Below, one piece after another: positions 38,190 to 51,648 of a stretch of DNA of 64,000 nt. Under the pieces are notes generated by a model, which was not told where the DNA came from, did not search any database, and was given only the letters and a program-made list of their open reading frames with translations. The translations under genes and the position numbers were made by a program. Source of the stretch: Gymnorhina tibicen (lineage: Eukaryota > Chordata > Aves > Passeriformes > Artamidae); assembly GCA_013399875.1 (NCBI GenBank), contig VXAZ01002367.1, positions 806,001 through 870,000 of the forward strand, read 5' to 3'. Position 1 is the first letter of the stretch. Every line of letters starts with the position of its first letter.

Positions 38190-40788
38190 TTTTCCTGACA
38201 AGATAAGCCAAACATCTCCCTATTCTTACGGATATCTACAAATTCCTCTTTTTTATGTAGCCATCTCAAAATACCTCATTCAACTTCTGTTTCTCAGCTG
38301 CATATTTCAACACCTGCACCTCACAGCAGAGTTGAGCTGTAAGCTGGGAACTCACATTTGCTTTCAGGAAGGGGCAGCACTCACCCCTCTGCAGCTCCCT
38401 GGCAAAGCAGTGCTCTGGGTCCACACAGATCCACATCTCCCTTTGCAGCCTGCTTTCTTTTTTTTAAATTTCTTTTTCCTGCTGGAAGACAAGGAGGATT
38501 AGCTAAGCCTGTATCTTAAATAATATAAGTAATTGGTGCTTTTTGATTTTTTAATATGCTTTCTGCTGCTATGCTAAAAGTAGGTTTTCTTCATGTGAGA
38601 AAGCCTTTGTTTCCCTGAAACAGGCTTTTCCCACCCCTGCATAAATAGCACTTTGAAAAATTGCATCACAAAACCCGCAGCATTGGGATTTTAGAAAAAG
38701 AGCCTGAATGGCTGGAAACTTCACATAGCTCTGCAGCTGGGAGAGTGTGGCTTTCATCTGACAGGCTGTTTAAGGATAGTTTGACCTCTCTCTTCCTTTA
38801 CATGCTGGGAGTTAACTTCTCCTGTAAGTGTCCAGCATAAATTATTTTAATGCAAATTTCCTTGTCAAAACTACAAACAGACATTTGATCAAAGGTCAGC
38901 TCTCCTTTGTGTTCCTGTTTGATATAGAAATTTCTATTTCATCTTTGACTGTCATGGTCAGTTAAGGGAACTGTAGCCTGATGGGAAATTACTCATGCAT
39001 TTCATGTCCTCTCTCCAACAAGGCTTTTTTCCCCCTTTCATATCTTATGGGTGTTTTAATTTGAATATGTTTTCATTTTTTAATGGAATAGTTAAATTAG
39101 CTTTGAAAAATGTCGTGGTATGACACCAAAAATTGTCTGCTTTTTAAACTGAAGCTCAATTTACTGCCGTTTGATACCCTGGGAGCTGATCAAATAATTA
39201 CTATTCCCTTACTGCTAGTTTTATTTCATGCTTAACTTGTGGATTTTTTTTTTATGGGACAGTGCCTGAAGAACAGGAATTGCAGCAAAAGGAAGGTTTG
39301 GGAAAATTTTGTATGTATTTCTTGGGCTTCTTTGGCTCTGCTGTATCCAAGAGAGCCTGGGGAACCTGGAGCTCACTCAGAGCTCAGGGAGCACAGCAGA
39401 GGGGTGAGTGCTCCTGGTCCCACCCTGCCCCAGCACTGGGATCTTGGGCTCCTGAGTGGGAGATGCTGCAGGGAACTGCCCACACTGAGATTGGGGAGGA
39501 TGCAGACACTAGCTAGGGAATGATCCCAAAATCCCATTTCTATTCATGCAGACTCTCCCAAGAGATATTTTCTTCTTTTCTCGAAGCAGTTTCATGGTTA
39601 GTAACCAGGCTATACCAGGCTGTCCAGGCTGTTTGCCTTTCCAATCTCCCCCAAGGCCTCTTGACTAACAGTCCCTCTTTCCCCATTAGCTTTGCACCCG
39701 AGTCCCATGATGAGCTTTAACATCAGGGAACCTTTGGAAAGCAGGGGAATTTCATTTTAGAGCTGCAGCTCTCTGGTTAAGTCTCCAGGGATGTAAAAGG
39801 ATGACTCCCATGAGGCTTTGAGGTGCTGAACATGATTTGCTTAAAACAGCACAGGAGATTTCTGCCAAAGCAGGAATTGAACACAGTTCCTCCTGTGGCC
39901 AACACCCCAATCCCCATTTATCACCCTCCTGCAACTTTTTTGGAGCTCTTCACAGTGTGTAAAGTCAAGACCACATCTAAATCCTTGTAGGATTAAACCA
40001 CTACTGCTGTATCCCTTTAGTTTTACCTATGCAAGTGCAGAGATGTGTCTGTGGCTACTGGGCTGATAAATCATGGTGAGATTTGAGGACCAAAATGCAG
40101 GTTATGATTAATTTTCAGCTGTCCAAACCTAGAGCCACTTGGGGGGCCCTTGCCTGTTGATGAGTTCTGAAACCCATCCCCCTTGGGATTTTTACTGATG
40201 TGTACCATGACTGTTACTTACAAACACTGGAGCCATAATCCATCTAATGAGGTGGATGGCATAATTAGATACCCCTCTCTGGGAAACATGGGGATGCATT
40301 TTAGCCTTAACAGAATGTTGCCTTCATATGTAAAACTACTTAAGGCCAAGGCTTGGAAGACCTTGGACTCATGACAGAGACACTGCCTCCTCCTCCCCAC
40401 ATGGCTCCAGTTTGAGCTCCCAAAGACCTGAACTTCCTGCTCTGCTCCATAGCTTTGCAAACCTCCCCCTTTCATGAGCATTTCCTGGTGGCTTTTCTGG
40501 AGCAGGATGTCTGGAGCTGCTGAACCGTAACTCACACTGCCAGGCTGTGTGTCCTCTCAGCAAAAAGTCTTGTGACCAATTTCCCTTCTTTCTTGAGTCT
40601 CCTTCTGTTACCTTCAAGCACACAAACTGGTTCCTTTGAGGTGGAGATGGATGTGAGGCAGCTCGGATGTGCAGAGCCCTCCTTTGCCAGGGAAGTCTTT
40701 ATCCTTCCTCAATGTCTGGGATCAAGTCAACTCTTACTTATCCAGCAACTTCTGCCTGCGATGTCCCAGCTCTCCTCTTCGGTGACAG

Positions 40789-40810
40789 TGACACCAGATG
40801 GCAGCAGTGG
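40789..40810 (+). promoter_or_regulatory. CTCF-like motif (plus orientation)
   Basis: ACACCAGATGGCAGCAG matches the CTCF core CACCAGRKGGCRS at nearly every position, on the strand opposite to the 30.0 kb motif. Confidence 0.5.
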
Positions 40811-43800
40811 CCTTCGGATCCAGCTCTGGGTGACGACACCGGTGAATGTTTCTCTGCATACCAGCTTTTTCGAGGATATCTTCCCTCTGTACTTTCCTTC
40901 ATTGGGGCTCAATCAGCTCCCATACAGGCCGGCAAAATAAAATTGCACTGAGTATATACATGCTGTAGTTATTTAGTGTGTCAAAATGACACACAGAGGC
41001 CAACTTAGAAAGTCAAGAAAGAGAATTCCTATCTTCAGGCATGCTTTAATTAATCATTTTGTCATGGCTTTGATGCTGCCCTGACAAGTGAAAGCAAAGA
41101 CTAGGACTTTTGAAGGTCATGGGGATTTTGGGGTGCCTGGTTAAAGTGATTGCTTAACTGACCATCTAAGGAGTTCCCACTGGGTAAGTGAGGATTTGTG
41201 GCATCCTCCATCTTTGGCCCTTGGTCTCATGAGGCTTTGGAAGATGTTGGATGGCTCTGGCTTCATCATTTTAAAGCCTCCTATCCACTGTGCCCTGGCA
41301 CCAATCCTGCACTGCCACTCCTGCCTGCCAGGCCTTCAGGGGGTTCAGCACTGAAACTGTGGAAAGGACCAAAAGCTGGGCCAGGAGGCCACAGGCTGTG
41401 TCTTTTTAAGACGCTCTCACCTAAGAAACCTCCTTTGCAGGAGTGGCATATGGGGCTCTGAATGCATTTTGCTTATGATGATGCCCAAATATTTATTGAA
41501 TTTTTGTAACTGATCAGGGGGCTATCAATTTACCTGTTAGCCACTCCAGAAATTATTACTGTACTAACTGCAAACAGGAAAAGAGAATACCCAACTTGGA
41601 TGATTGATTGTTCTGTGTGTTGGGGCAGAGAGTTCCAGCAAAGAGAAAGAACAGAGCTAAATCCCACTGGCTGAGGGAAGACCTTTTAGTGATGGACAAA
41701 AATGGAGAAAGCCCAGTAAGTGCCATGCTTGTTCCTTGGATTTCAGAATGGTACCAAAACCCAACTAAAATGGCACTAAGTAATTCACACTGGCACACTT
41801 TTAAAACAGTTTTAAGCAGCTCAGCAGTGAGAATCATTTGGTTCAACAGAGGAGCTGCTGGGCTGAATAAGAGAAACACTGATATAGTCCAGGAATCCTG
41901 CTGGGTTTTTCCTCCTAGATACTAATAACTGCATTTTAACTTCTCTGCTATTCCTACTGACCTGGTTTGCAAAGAGAAACAAACCATTACAGCTTAATTT
42001 ATGCAGGGCAGTGACCCTGCAAGTAGCAGGACAGGAGACCTGGGCTCAGTATTCTCTTTACCTGTGCCCAGGAGCTTGGGAAAATTCAAATTTTAAGGAA
42101 AAACCTCTGGAGTCAGGGAAACCTCAGAAATTCCACTAATCCTGAATTGCAGGCTTAGTTTCTTTTATCTGTCTCCACTACCTCTGAGCAAACCACTGGA
42201 CTGGCCTCAAGGTGTGCCCATGGGATGAGCCTGGAGGGGCCAGGAGAGGCTGGGATGGATTCCTCTCAAGGTGCTGTATCAGAGTGTGGAACATAAAGAC
42301 ATGACTGGCAGTGTCTGCTACACACTACTATCTTGAAAACCTGATTTAGCTCACTAGATACCTGTTATCATCTAGAGTAGAGACCCCTTTCAGCACCAGG
42401 CAGAGTGGACTGGACTCTACTCTGGGGTTACCACCTCTTACAACCAGCTCTATAACCTGAAAAGAACTGGTGGCACATGAACAAAACCGTGGGTGTTCAC
42501 AACTGAAAGAGGAGCTTGCACTGGCTTTGGATACAACAGTGTTGTGGCCTTGCAACTTGGGATGCTGAGAAGGTGCTGAAACGTATTGCCTTGTAATAAC
42601 GTGAAGCAAAAGCTCAGCAGAAAGTCTGTGAACCAGATAAGATTGATTAAACAATTTCTAAGCAACGGGGTTGCACATAAAAATTTTATTAAAACCTCAA
42701 GTGCTAAATTTATTTCCTGGGTCTGTCACTACTATTTTTTTTTCAGTAGTGATAATTACTACATTAGAAATTAAATGAACCTCATATACTACATCTTTCA
42801 GACCTCCTAGGAGAGTTGTGAAAGTGATTTAGGGAAGTGAATTTGCTATTGTGCCTAATCAAGTTACAGTAATTGTCACCTATAATTTTAACTTGACTGC
42901 TATGTGTTTAATTGGAAGCTTTACCTTTGGTTTTTTTTGTAACTGAGCTTCTCTGTGACTGTTTTTCTACTTTCCATCCTCTTCCAAAACCCACTGACAG
43001 AAGACAAATCATTGCATACAGCTGAGCAGCCAACAGCATTGCTGTTTGCAACCACACTGGCTTCCTGATCAACTTCACGTGTTGCAGCCTGAGGTGAGCT
43101 TCCTTGTGACACCAGAAACAGGTTGTTTCCCTTGAGAGTCTAATCACAACTGTGTAGATATGAGTGGCAATAAAGGGTCTTTCTGGGCTGAGGAGCTCCT
43201 CGGTAGGACTGCAAATATGGTTCTGACTGGCCTTTGTTTCTGTGGGTTTGGGCAGAGATATATTCACAGACTTGACTCTGCTTTGTGCTTTGGAGATGCT
43301 GGGACATGTGCAGCCCGCTTAGAAAAGCTTATTAATAAGTCCCTTATTCTGATTCCTCCAACCAGACCTCAACTTGTTTCCTTAATGAGCTCTGTGGAGC
43401 AGGCCAAAGGGTTTACAGACCTGCAGGTGAGTCACAAAGTAAGATACAATGGAGACAAAGGTGTCCCAGTGCTTCTCAGCAAAACCCCAAGCTGCTGAGT
43501 TGGGAGCTGGGCCAAGAGTAGGCTTGTGGAGGCTGTTAATGCCTCCTCCCAAACATGTGCAGTGAGTGTACTGCACAGGTTCCCTCCTGTGGTTTGAGGT
43601 CTGGGCAATTGCTCTGGTCATTCCTCTCTAAAACAGGACTGGCTGCTCCTCCTCCCCTTTTCTTGCTAAAGAAATGTACCTATGTCCATATATATAGATG
43701 TGACATTAGTCTGCAACAGGACAAGGTTGCCTGTGGACTTAGGGAAGATGGTAATGATTATGAGCACGGAAACTCTGAATCTGATTTACGATAACAGATG

Positions 43801-46800
43801 CAAGAATGGGACTGCTTCTGGCCATACCCATTCAACACAGTGGAATCCTTGCCCTCCTGAAGTCACATAATATATAAAACTTGTTCAATTATCAGCTGGG
43901 ATCAGGCCCTTCATTTTTAGAGAGTCTTTTATGGAGCATTAAAGATCCAGAAAGGCAATGTTATGTTGATGCAATTAAAGGCGGTTACTCAAAACTATTT
44001 TATCACTGTAACACTCATAGAAATTATTGTGCTTGTGTGGCTTTGCGCTGGCATTCTGGAGCAATGTGTATAGAATAGCAGTAACCTTGTCCTGAATAAT
44101 TCATGTTGTTTGTCAGCCACTTCTTAAGCCTTTCTGCTTAACCACAGAAGATTAGCATTTTTGTTGCTTTTTTTTTTTAATCAAAGGTTTGGGGTGGGGG
44201 GAAGGGAGAGTGTCAGTTTTCTTTTTAACTTACTTTAAACACTTCCCCAGGCTTTCCATAGGTACCATAACAATTCAAATTGGGATATTTTTGTCTTAGA
44301 AGTATTTTAGCTGGCTCTTAGGCCTCCTGCATTATACAACTTTCTGGTAAATCATGAATAAGTTGAAAGGCTTAGAGAGCTTTTTTCTTAATTTCTCAAG
44401 AGTCCTTTTACTACCTAATTTGTTTTCATCCCATGTTATTTACTGACTAACTCTAATCAACATTTCTGGTATTGTTCCAGTCCACAAGTGTGGGAAGGTT
44501 TGGCAGGTAATGCGTGGCGGTGCAGGGAGGCTGAAAGATCCTGGCCTCAAAATGAATATTGCTGGTTGGAAATTGGACTGCATTCATTACATGCTGAAGT
44601 TCTCTTGAGCTTTGTCTTTGATTAAGGATGCTCCACTGCTGTAAAACAGCAAAGTTCTGTTAGGTTCTGAAGTGATGCTGAGCTGCACAGCTGCAATTCA
44701 GAAATACTCGGCCTCAAAATCAAGAGGATGGAGGTAAAAGCCAAGGATCTGGCTCAGAGCAAAGTGAGGGGAAAATGCCAGCCTGGGCAAATACAGGGTT
44801 GGGATGTGTTTTCTTTGCTTCCACCTTAGGGTCATGCAAAGTAGTCTTTGGTTTTTTGGTTTTGGGTTTTTTTTGTTCGTTTGTGTAAATTAAAAGTGAA
44901 AATTTGAATTAGTGATGCCATTAAGCATCTATCCTGTATTCCTCATGGAAGGAGCCCAGCAGAGGTAACCCAGGGGGTTTGCCATACACTGGCTGGTGTG
45001 ATGATGATAGAAGGCATCCCACTGCCCTGGCCTCTTGTCTGGGAGCTGCTCCTGACCCAGAAGTCACTAAAGTGGTGACACAACCCCTTTGTCTATGGAT
45101 CTGCACCAGCCATTTGTGCCTGAGCAAACTAAAATCACTGGCATGCAGCAGCAGCAGCCAAGTCCTGCTGGCAGGAGAGTGTCACTGAAGGGGAGAGTGT
45201 TTGGGCTGTGGTGCTGACAGATTTCACAAAGAAATGATGATATGTGCAGAGATCTGTGGACAGATTTGGTGAAGGAGAGGCTGGAGTGAGATCACTGCCA
45301 CAGGACACAAACTCCCTATCTCTGCAAGGCATCTCTGCTCTCTACTGGTCTGTGTGTTCCTTTTATTTTCCATGCTCTTTCTTTCACTCTGAATTTTCAT
45401 CTGACACACCAGGTAAGGTCTGGCAGGGGATGAGGTGGCAGGAATCAGGACATGACCACAGCTGTTGAGTGTGGAGTGCTGTGGTGTGACATTCACACCT
45501 TCCTCTGCCACTCAGAGTTGGCTCATCTCCTTTTTGCCATTGCTAATTCTTTTGTTTTCCTCTCTATGCTGTAACATTTAAGAAAGAAAACCAGAATGCT
45601 CTTGAAAAACCAAATGGCTTTTGGAAGAGACTCCTGTGTTAAATCCCAAACTTTGCAATTCGAACTTTCCAATCAAGCTAATTTTCCAAAATGCTGGCAC
45701 TGAGTTTCTCCTTCTTCCCTCGCTGATACTGTTCCAGCTTCTCCAGGAGCTGCATCCTGCTCTGCCGCGTGTGGTTGCCAGGAGCCAGTCCACAGTTCCC
45801 ACTCGTCATGCGGCTGGAGTGACAGCTCCAGCTTTCACACGCTGCTGCGCTGGAGTCGCTGGGGAGTTTCTCTGTTCCTGTTCCACTATTAGGTTTCAAA
45901 CCTCCCTGCTGAGGAGCTGTCCTCAAGTCACATCAGGTAAGCTTAGCTATGCATTGAATTCAGGGAGTGGAACTAATCCCACATTTCAGCTCGAGAGGAG
46001 AACAATGAGGCAGGAGCTGAGCCTGGCCCCTGGCTTGAAGGTAAAGGGTTTAATTTATTAGTTGAAACAGATGCTTTACACTTAAGAATGTGTGTTGTAC
46101 CTAATCCAGGTCTATCTCTGTTTAGCTGAATGACAGGCCTATGTATTTCATGGAAAGAAGGTACAATACATGATGTATTACATATATGTCCAATTTATCT
46201 ATATTATGTTTAATGTGTGTATTGGTCCGTTACTCCTGACAATGCTGCAATGCCAGGACCAGTGGTCTGCATATGCATTCAGGAAGACATAGAAAACTAC
46301 TACCATTAGCAGACAGGAGCCCCTCTCAACAAGTACATGCTTTTGCTTTCCCAACTGTTGATATTTCAGTCACTGAAAGAATTCAGTTCTGTCCCAAGTT
46401 TCATCTCCACTACTCTGTAGAGAAGTGTCAGACTCATAGTGAATTTTCTCCCAGCATTCCCTTTGCCTCCAAGGGACATTTATATTGACTATGACAGAAC
46501 TGAGTTTAAATTTTTTTAATGATAAAAAGATGAACCTTTATTCAGATCTGAATTTATAAAATCTTTATTTATAAAGATTTGAATCTTTTGGCTGAGTGGC
46601 TATGCTGGCTGCTAAAAATGGCACTTAATTGTCTTACCAGGTCCCCAAAGTCCAATTGCCATCTTTCGCAAATAGAGGAAAATTTTAATTTCCTCTAATA
46701 TGAAATGTAAAAAGAGTGGTGAATAAGCAGAACTGCCCTGAGATCTTGCCTGCACAGCACATGCTTGAAATGAGAACAGTCTCTGCAAGGAGGAATTGGC

Positions 46801-47010
46801 AATAAAATGACTTTCTCTTTTAGCATTTACTACTAGTAAAAAGAACCAAACTCAGAGTTTTTCATGCCTATGACAAGCAAGCATGACAAATCTGAAAATG
46901 AGTTAAGACATTCTTTCCTTTTTCCTTGCCCTTCAGTTCCTGGGCTCCTTATGTGGCTGACAAGATTTCCCTTTCTGTTTGTTTGGGGCAGCAGGAGAGA
47001 AAGGTCATTT

Positions 47011-47029
47011 CCCAGCAGGGGGAGGAGCG
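47011..47029 (+). promoter_or_regulatory. CTCF-like motif (plus orientation)
   Basis: CCCAGCAGGGGGAGGAGCG matches the CTCF core, with A instead of C after the G-run. It lies about 7.5 kb upstream of the KBTBD8 promoter island and points toward it. Confidence 0.45.
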
Positions 47030-50000
47030 CTTCCCAAGCCAGGTGTGGCCAAGGAAGGCTGAGCCTGCTGAGGAGTTGCTGCAGGCCTGAAGATTTCACA
47101 AGGAGCCCATGGGAACACAGGGCCCTCGCTGGCCCAGCCAGACCAGTTTGTACACTGGTTCTCTGGCTGATCAGCAGGTTTAGTTTTGGAGGCACAATCA
47201 GCTTTAAAAAAAGTGCAGATGTAGCAGTGATGGATCCTCCAGGGTGAGTGCTTTCCTGATCCCTAGTGTCTGTCTTGGATTTCCTATGGGAATTGTATGT
47301 CCTGTGCTTGCCTGGTACGTGATTTGGGGCAACTGAATAAATAAGAATCCTGATTTTCAATTCCAATGTGGCCTTCAGTGTTTGCTCTTAAATTTGTGTA
47401 GCAGACCAAAATAATTCAGTTTAAATATGAATGGATGTTACAGCAAGATAATACAGATATCTATATACGAATCTCTACTTTTATTTATATGTCAGTTTAC
47501 CAAAACAACTTAGGGATGTTCAGTAGTCAAGGCAGTGGTATTTAGTGTGATTTTTAAAATGTCAGAATTGAAACCTTGGACAGCCTTCCCCTTGCCACCC
47601 AATAGAAAAAAGTGAATGCCCTGCCAGTTCTAAGTATAATATGAACCATTTCATCTTAACTATTTTTATTTGGAAAGCTCTTCTTTATTCTACTAAGTTA
47701 AGGAGCAGGCATGTTGTCTCAGCACAGAAATCCCACAGCTTATTACCATGAAATACATAAGCTCAGAGGATATGAAAGTGTTCCATCCAAGAGGATATGA
47801 AAGTGGTCTGCCCAGAGAGAGTTCAAGGCCTCCTGTATGTGGAACACAATTCCAGGCTTTAAAGCTGTGCCGTGTCAGGACTTTCAAAAAGGCAGATTTC
47901 CAAATGGCCTTTTAAACTGGCAATCATCTCCCATGGATCATTAAGACAGACTTGTAGAGGAGAAATGAAAACACTGAAAAGAATTCAGTTTGGAAGGGCT
48001 CCTCTGCTTCAGAGGTGCAGTGGCAGGATGTGTGGGGACAGTGCAGCCAGGTAGGCTGTGACAAGCCCACGGACCAAAGAGCAGCTTAATCAGTGAGGTG
48101 TTAGGAGCCTAAACTGGGTGGCAAGTCTGTATCCCAGCTGGCATCATCACAGCTGTACTGTTGCTGGAATCTCCTTGGGTCAGGCTAAAGCTGAACAACT
48201 GCAGTTAGACACAGTCTTCCCTGGGAAAAGAATTAGTGAGCAAAACCTGTGTGACCTTATTTGTGGGAGAGTGGGGGTCACATGGTGGAAAACCCTGTTA
48301 CCCATCTTCCTGCTTTAGATTTCAGAATCAGTCATCTACCTTTCTGTATATTCTAATACAGTATTTGCATATAATTTCTAGGAATCCAGCCACTGTCTGA
48401 CTTCCAGTTATCATATTTATTCTGGACCTCAGCTCAGTGTCCCTCCATTCAGTAATAAAGATACTGACCACAAGGAGAAAAGGATCTAAAGCCACAAACA
48501 GAAAGTAAAAATTGCCAATAAACAGAAATATGTAAACTGAAGTTTTACAGTCAAATATTCCAAATTGAATATAATCATAGTCCATAGAATATACATTATG
48601 CAACTGAATTTGGATGGGGCAAGCAAATAAGGGCAGCTATTGGGGTATCTGTAACATACCCATTATTTCATTATCTTAAAAAAATAAACTAATGCCCCGT
48701 ATTAAACTTACTCCCTCATGGAAGCTGAAACGTGGGACTTGTCTCTATTATCAAAATACCCACACTATCCATTACCTTCTCCAGGATGTTAAGATTGTTT
48801 CTGGTTGTTGCCTTTCTGCATTCTGAGTAACACCACACTGCCCCATCTTATCAGATAGTACTGACTCAAAAATAACCATTAAAAGTTAGAGGTCTGAAAT
48901 GTTTGTTTGTTTTTAAGCTACAGGACTTCTGAGATATAAAAATAACTCCAGTGTATTAAGCTTCCAGTTTTCTTTAGGCTGAAAGTATGAAGGGGAATGA
49001 TACATTCCTTCCTACTGCAGCTCTGGGGATTGTATGTTTTATATTCAAGTTCTTCAAAATGAAAAAAAAAAAGAAAGTTGCTGAAGAGAAGAAGGACTCA
49101 AAAACACACCAGCTCTGAGTGATGACTTCAGAATAGCCCAGGGATACAGGATGGTGTTGAGTAATTCAAGTTTACTTTCTGCTAAAAGATCCCTCTGGCT
49201 TCACTGGCTCCCACAATTAAGAAGGAAAACTAGTTTGCTCTTAACTTTCTTGGCTTGTTCCAGGCAGAAACGGCACTTTATTTTTGCTCTCACCTTTCTC
49301 TATTCGTCAGTGCTCTTTGGGAAGCTGCACCTTTCCCACAGTTGAATCCCATTCTGACCATAGAGAGATCAGTTTGCATCTACAGTAGTGCGCTAAAGTC
49401 CTAGCTCTCTGTTGCCACTGGTCAGGCCACCAGTGACATATTTCTGTGGAGGCTAGTATGGGTTTGTCCATGCACACTGCAGAGCTTCAGTAACCCACAT
49501 GCAGGCAGAAATGAAAACGGATGGAGGAAAGAAGGGGCAGCAAGATGTCATTGCTCTTCTCTGTTCTTACCTCTTCCATCACTGCAAGGGTCTGTTTGAC
49601 CTGGGCTGTCTGGAAGTAGAGAGGACATAGACAGAAGGGCTTGGAGATGAGATTGAACCACTTGTTCAAATCCTGGAGACAAGGACAGAAACACACCTTT
49701 TCCTGCTCTGGATGGGACATGATTTGACATTTGTGTGTAGTTTGTTTTACAGAGTGACAAGGAACCCTGGGGGATATCGGTCATGTCTGCCAGCAAGAGA
49801 GATTTTGGAGATTCCAAGTCTGACATGCAGTGTTTGTTCCAAAGAGCTGGGAAGCTGGTTATTTTTTAAGTGGTGCTTTTAAACATCATTTTTAGGAATA
49901 AGAAATAAGAAGCGCACAGATATGCATGTAGTACCAACAAACATACTTTACTTGCAAAGAGGCTGAAGGTAATTCAGCCTCAGAGGATGCTCTGGTAGTG

Positions 50001-50699
50001 CTACATTTTCTGCTGGCAGCCTGGGCTCTGATGCTTACCTCTAACAGCCATGAGAAGCTTAAGGGTCCTGGTGTGTTAAGGAAGGATCACTGTAAAACTA
50101 TGATTAGAGACTTGACAAATTGGAACACGGCTGTGTCCTTTCACATGGCTTTGGGTTATACCTGCTGAAAATGAGGTTTTCAGGGGGACTAACTCAGTCT
50201 CTTCTTCCTGTTCCCTGTGTTGCACAGAGCAGTGAGATCCAGCTTAGTACCGAGTTCTTGTCTCTGTGCAGGTATACCAGCCTTCTCTTTGAGGCTTCTG
50301 GTAATCACACACTGCTCCTGCCAAACTTTATTTTGACAGCAGAAGAATGGCTATTTGGTTCTGCAGTGACTGCTCCAGGATACATCACTGTCACATCACC
50401 TAAATGGCGCCAGTCACCCCAGTTTGCAGTAGCTGCTGGGACTTGCTGACCGCAGCAGAGCCTGTCATTCTGAGATTAAGAAGGGATTAGCTCTGCGATT
50501 TCAGTCAGCCTTAAGAGAAAGGTTAAAGACTTTGGGAGGAGGAAGTACGCGTGTGCACGCACATGTGTCTTCCAAAACAACAGATGGTTTCAATAAAGTT
50601 GCTCCTGCTGCTAGGAAGTGGCACTTCTTGACATTAGCAGAGCCGTATCTCATCAGGGTTCTTGTTTCTACCAGCCTGGCTCAGCACGGCCGAACCCAC

Positions 50700-51200
50700 T
50701 GTCTGGCATGGGGTAATCAGGGAAGGCACTCCGATATCTGCCCCATTAATTGCCCCCTGCCAGTCTGCCTCTCTCCTGATGTAATGCCCACTGTGCTCAG
50801 TATGGCGGGATCGATCGGCTTTGAAGGGCAACTTTCCCTAATGATCCGCAATTCCCCCTACTTAAACGGCAGCCAGAACTGTCTTTTTATGGATTCTGCA
50901 AGAAATGTGTGATTTCTTGGAACCACTAAACAAAAACCTCTCCGCTTCAATCAATGGATCGATGTATTAAATTATTGTGCAACTAAATTAATGTGCCCCT
51001 TGGTGACAGAATTGCAGAAAATGAGCAGTGTTTTATGCATTAAAGACAACCTGGTAAAAGATTGTTTTTCAAGGTTAGATTGTTCCACAGTGAATATCAA
51101 GATTTTTCCAATTAAAATATGAGGGGTTTTCGGAGCTGCATCAGCTCTATTACTTCTCACAGTGTCACAGTGCAAATTAACTGGTACCAATAACTAAAGA
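50700..51200. promoter_or_regulatory. Candidate conserved noncoding element with homeodomain/CUT-like sites
   Basis: A stretch free of repeats and long frames with many TAATTA/ATTAAT cores, tandem ATCAAT and two ATCGAT sites (50809-50816 and 50956-50964). Its texture is like developmental enhancers near KBTBD8-type genes. No alignment was possible, so this is a reading of motif density only. Confidence 0.3.
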
Positions 51201-51648
51201 ACTGTAAATAGTAATTGAGACATATTTGAGAGTTAGCAAGTAATACTACTTTTTTTTTACTAGTTTGTCTTTAAATTTTACAGGTAAACAATTTTGCTGG
51301 AGATCACTGTGGGGTTATTTTGGTGGGGTTTTTGTTTGTTTGTTTAAACTCAAGAGTCATGAAAAATGCCACCACTCATAATGTTGTCATGAAAAATGAA
51401 AGCGCTTCTGCAGCCCTTGGTTTCCTCTTTTTGGGCTATATGGCACGAGTGGGGATAGGCTGGGCCTTCCTTTCACCGTGCCCTCTTTTCAGTGAAAAAA
51501 ACAGAAGGAAGGGCAAAGAAAAAAAGGAAAACAGGCTGCAGTGACCTCTTCCTACAGCTTTAACATAAACACAACAAAGTGAAAACAGGAATATTCACGT
51601 GGAGTAAAAATCAGTATCTTTTAAAGCTGCTTGAACAAACCCTGGTGT

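Larger units (their letters stand above)
38187..51648. other. Intergenic DNA
   Basis: No supported coding exon. It holds two CTCF-like motifs, a small 14-bp direct duplication (AGGATATGAAAGTG, about 47766 and 47790), long T and G runs at 44170-44210, and the motif-dense block at 50.7-51.2 kb. Confidence 0.65.

Noticed and set aside
37991..38269. Minus-strand frame with a poly-cysteine tract
   Set aside because: It is produced by the CAG repeat read antisense, with no other protein-like content.
46833..47366. 177-codon minus-strand frame
   Set aside because: No domain or splice signals. It overlaps a comparable plus-strand frame and a CTCF-like motif.
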